Shown piece by piece: positions 6,555-8,446 of a DNA stretch of 8,446 nucleotides (positions are counted from its first letter, which is position 1; every line of letters starts with the position of its first letter). The notes beneath the pieces were generated by a model, which worked only from the letters and a program-made list of their open reading frames with translations, was not told the DNA's origin and made no database searches. A program made the position numbers and the translations under genes. Source of the stretch: an uncultured Lachnospiraceae bacterium (GTDB taxonomy: Bacteria > Bacillota_A > Clostridia > Lachnospirales > Lachnospiraceae). The DNA lies in contig CAMOOZ010000282.1 of NCBI GenBank assembly GCA_946621895.1, positions 1 through 8,446 on the forward strand, written 5' to 3'.

Positions 6555-7277
6555 ATGTTTGAGAACCTGGGGGCAAAATTCTATCTGGACTTTATCGAAA
6601 AGGACCGCTGGCAGTATATTGTCCAGGGACTGGGGATCACCCTCGAGGTCACGGCCTTTGCGCTCCTGATCGGGCTGTTCATCGGCATGCTTATCGCGGT
6701 GATCAGGACGGCCTATGACCAGACGAAGGGGGATCATTCCGAAGGCCCCGGCTGGGTGCTTTTAAGCATTGCCAATGCCTTTGCAAAGCTGTATCTGACG
6801 GTGATCCGGGGAACGCCGGCGTTAGTTCAGCTTCTGCTGATGTATTTTGTCTTTCTGGTCTCCTCGAACAATAAGGTGTTCGTGGCCGTGATCTCCTTCG
6901 GGATCAATTCCGGCGCCTATGTGGCGGAGATCTTCCGCTCCGGGATCATGTCCATCGACAGGGGACAGATGGAGGCGGGGAGATCGCTGGGACTGCCCTA
7001 CCATACCACGATGCTTCGGATCATTCTGCCCCAGGCGATCAAGAATGTGCTGCCGGCGCTGGTCAATGAGATCATCACGCTGTTAAAGGAGACCTCCATC
7101 TGCGGTTATATCGGCTTAAACGAGCTGACCAGGGGAGGGGATATCATCCGTGGGATCACCTTTGATGCGATGCTTCCCCTGCTGGCGGTGGCGGCTGTTT
7201 ATCTGGTCATCGTCATGTTCTTTACCTGGGTGATGGGAAAGCTGGAGAAACAGCTGAGAAAAAGTGATGTTCATTGA
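6555..7277 (+). CDS. Amino-acid ABC transporter permease (His/Glu/Gln/Arg/opine family)
   Basis: A 240-residue inner-membrane channel subunit for amino-acid import. Hydrophobic segments lie at about 24-52, 80-103, 108-125, 165-185 and 205-228. The family signatures are clear: VIRGTPALVQLLLMYF (83-98) and the EAA loop GQMEAGRSLGLPYHTTMLRI (137-156) ending in LPQAIKNVLPAL, the surface that docks on the ATPase. Start ATG 6555 is 2 bp after the lipoprotein stop and is preceded by GAAAGGAA at 6541-6548. A hydrophilic loop at residues 53-68 is a little longer than in the shortest relatives. It should pair with the binding protein at 2846. The ATP-binding subunit normally encoded directly after the permease is missing; instead an unrelated membrane protein follows after 21 bp, so the ATPase must be elsewhere or shared. 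Confidence 0.93.
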   Translation: MFENLGAKFYLDFIEKDRWQYIVQGLGITLEVTAFALLIGLFIGMLIAVIRTAYDQTKGDHSEGPGWVLLSIANAFAKLYLTVIRGTPALVQLLLMYFVFLVSSNNKVFVAVISFGINSGAYVAEIFRSGIMSIDRGQMEAGRSLGLPYHTTMLRIILPQAIKNVLPALVNEIITLLKETSICGYIGLNELTRGGDIIRGITFDAMLPLLAVAAVYLVIVMFFTWVMGKLEKQLRKSDVH

Positions 7278-7298
7278 ATCAGGGAATGGGAGATTATC

Positions 7299-7736
7299 AT
7301 GCAGTTTGAACTGATCACGAGGCTGAAGCTCTTTCTGGCTTATATGGGAGACTTCGGGAAAAAATATCTGGAGGCGCTGGGTGAGGGCACGCTGCCCGGG
7401 ATCACGATAGCGGCCATGCTCCTGCTGGGGCTGTGCCTTATCTATCTGAGCTTCAGGAGCTTTTCCAGGGCATCGCTCTGGAACATCGACTGGGACGGCA
7501 GGGAAAGAGCGCTGGGGAGAGTGCGCATCAGGCGAAGGGCGGGAATGAACATTCCGAAGCTGCCCGAGGATTATGTGGACTGCTCCAGGACCACAGCCTT
7601 CCGTTTAAGGCCGGGGGCTTTGCTGAGAAACGCCTATGTGAATGACGAACTCTTTATCTATTACGGCAAAGATCGCATCCGTGTGGAATTTAACGGGCCC
7701 ATGCGGTTTTATCTGCCGGGCGGGCGCATGCGGTGA
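7299..7736 (+). CDS. Hypothetical single-pass membrane protein, 145 residues
   Basis: Not recognised. ATG 7299 has a GGGAG (7288-7292) 6 nt upstream and follows the permease stop by 21 bp. Layout: an amphipathic, mildly charged N-terminus (1-32); one membrane segment TIAAMLLLGLCLIYLSF (36-52); then a very basic region (RERALGRVRIRRR, 68-80), which by the positive-inside rule should be cytoplasmic; and a C-terminal part with beta-like patterning (ELFIYYGKDRIRVEFNGP, 117-134). It takes the place where the transporter's ATPase would be expected but has no Walker A or B motif, so it is not a degenerate ATPase. It might be an accessory membrane protein of the operon, or simply the last cistron. 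Normal base composition and a good ribosome binding site support it as a real gene. Confidence 0.68.
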   Translation: MQFELITRLKLFLAYMGDFGKKYLEALGEGTLPGITIAAMLLLGLCLIYLSFRSFSRASLWNIDWDGRERALGRVRIRRRAGMNIPKLPEDYVDCSRTTAFRLRPGALLRNAYVNDELFIYYGKDRIRVEFNGPMRFYLPGGRMR

Positions 7737-7737
7737 A

Positions 7738-7796
7738 GAAAAGCGCATGAGGGCACCTGCAGGGTGCGGGGAAAAGCGCTTTGATCAGCGCTTCTC
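7738..7796 (+). promoter_or_regulatory. GCGC-repeat and stem-loop region upstream of topB
   Basis: GAAAAGCGC occurs twice exactly (7738-7746 and 7771-7779). GCGCTTCTC at 7788-7796 can pair with either copy, with one mismatch. The closer pairing gives a 10-position stem (7771-7780 with 7787-7796, one mismatch) and a 6-nt loop TTGATC. Between the copies a small hairpin GCACC/GGTGC (7753-7757, 7763-7767) can form. The region may hold the terminator of the preceding operon, an operator, or an alternative-pairing leader. AAAGCGCTTT (7773-7782) is also a perfect palindrome and loosely resembles a cre (CcpA) site. Confidence 0.4.
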
Positions 7797-7799
7797 AGA

Positions 7800-7805
7800 T
7801 ACAAT
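7800..7805 (+). promoter_or_regulatory. Candidate -10 hexamer of the topB promoter
   Basis: TACAAT matches five of six -10 consensus bases and lies 27 nt before ATG 7833. No convincing -35 is found at 16-18 bp upstream; TTGATC (7781-7786) is only 13 bp away and lies in the loop of the hairpin. If used, the promoter would be weak or activator-dependent. Confidence 0.35.
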
Positions 7806-7832
7806 GCGGGAGAGAGAACGGAGAAGGATCAT

Positions 7833-8446
7833 ATGAAGTCGCTGGTGCTGGCGGAAAAGCCTTCGGTGGGAAGGGATATTGCCAGAGTCCTGAAGTGCAC
7901 AAAAAAGCTGGACGGCGCCCTGGAGGGGGAGCGGTTTGTCGTAACCTGGGCGCTGGGGCATCTGGTCACGCTGGCAGATCCCGAGGAGTATGACACGCGT
8001 TATGCGAAATGGGAGCTGGACACGCTGCCGATGCTGCCGGATCAGCCGAAGCTGGTGGTGATCCCCGAGAGCAAAAAGCAATATCAGGCAGTGAAGCGCC
8101 AGCTTGCCAGAGGGGATATCGCCGAGGTGGTCATTGCCACCGATGCGGGCAGGGAGGGCGAGCTGGTGGCCCGCTGGATCCTGGAGATGGCCGGGTGCAA
8201 AAAGAAGCTGAAACGGCTCTGGATCTCCTCCGTGACGGATAAGGCCATCAGAGAAGGCTTCGAAGGCCTGAAAAACGGCAGTGAATATGAGGATCTGTAC
8301 CAGGCGGCCGAGGCCCGGGCGGAGGCGGACTGGCTGGTGGGCATGAACGGCACCAGAGCCATGACCTGCAAGTTCAACGCGCAGCTCTCCTGCGGCAGGG
8401 TGCAGACCCCCACCCTGGAGATCATCCGGAAAAGAGAGCAGGAAAT
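7833..8446 (+). CDS. topB: DNA topoisomerase III, N-terminal part (gene runs off window end)
   Basis: A type IA topoisomerase: it cuts one DNA strand, passes another through and reseals, relaxing negative supercoils and untangling replication or recombination intermediates. The first 204 codons are present and open at base 8446. Start ATG 7833 has GGAGAAGGA at 7820-7828, 5 nt upstream. Seen motifs: TOPRIM start LVLAEKPSVGRDIA (4-17, with the catalytic Glu8), ALGHLVTLADP (40-50), VVIATDAGREGELVARWI (99-116, the metal-binding acidic motif in its TDAGREGE form), LKRLWISSVT, AEARAEADWLVGMNGTRAMT, and SCGRVQTPTL just before the window end. The active-site Tyr lies downstream of the window. The short D-A-G-R-E motif and the missing long insertions fit the Bacillus-type TopB; plasmid- or ICE-borne TopB copies share these motifs, so chromosomal or mobile origin is not decided by this fragment. 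Confidence 0.93.
   Translation, partial: MKSLVLAEKPSVGRDIARVLKCTKKLDGALEGERFVVTWALGHLVTLADPEEYDTRYAKWELDTLPMLPDQPKLVVIPESKKQYQAVKRQLARGDIAEVVIATDAGREGELVARWILEMAGCKKKLKRLWISSVTDKAIREGFEGLKNGSEYEDLYQAAEARAEADWLVGMNGTRAMTCKFNAQLSCGRVQTPTLEIIRKREQE

Noticed and set aside
7299..7736. Could the unknown 145-residue gene be a remnant of the missing ABC ATPase?
   Set aside because: No Walker A, ABC signature or Walker B motif in this frame, and a clear membrane helix is present.
8139..8158. TopB acidic motif with Gly where a second Asp might be expected (TDAGREGE)
   Set aside because: To my knowledge this is the usual form in Bacillus-type TopB, so it is not a sign of inactivation.

Overview
The window looks like chromosomal DNA of a GC-rich, Gram-positive gut-type Clostridia, most likely Lachnospiraceae. 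Three things point there: strong AGGAGG-type ribosome binding sites, Gram-positive lipoproteins with clear lipoboxes, and gene families typical of that group (Ig-like surface protein, CotH kinase with lamin-tail and chitobiase-like modules, DUF4353-like beta-helix lipoprotein, Firmicutes-type TopB). This placement is inference from protein style, not from a marker gene. All convincing genes are on the + strand and the window is densely coding.

Layout. (1) Bases 1-1554 hold the 3' part of a secreted or surface protein made of bacterial Ig-like (BIG2-type) modules. (2) 1577-2719 encode a membrane acyltransferase of the acyltransferase-3 family, 22 bp downstream. (3) 2720-2845 is the first real intergenic gap, with a good sigma-A-type promoter, a stem-loop and a strong ribosome binding site. 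(4) 2846-7736 is a tight five-gene run: amino-acid ABC transporter binding lipoprotein, CotH-family protein (broken by a one-base frameshift near 5171), a small beta-helix carbohydrate-binding-like lipoprotein, the amino-acid ABC permease, and an unrecognised 145-residue single-pass membrane protein. (5) 7737-7832 is a second gap with GCGC-containing repeats, a stem-loop and a -10-like hexamer. (6) 7833 to the window end is the start of topB (DNA topoisomerase III).

How the genes may work together. Binding protein and permease form an amino-acid importer of the His/Glu/Gln/Arg class, but no ATPase gene is present in the window, and two surface-structure genes (cotH-like and the beta-helix lipoprotein) lie between the two transporter genes with 2-10 bp gaps or overlaps. 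The first two genes (Ig-like protein and sugar O-acyltransferase) also point to the cell surface. The most interesting unit is therefore the mixed operon 2846-7736: solute uptake, a CotH-type extracytoplasmic kinase fold, a carbohydrate-binding-like lipoprotein and an unknown membrane protein in one transcription unit. No tRNA, rRNA, CRISPR array, insertion sequence or integrase was seen.
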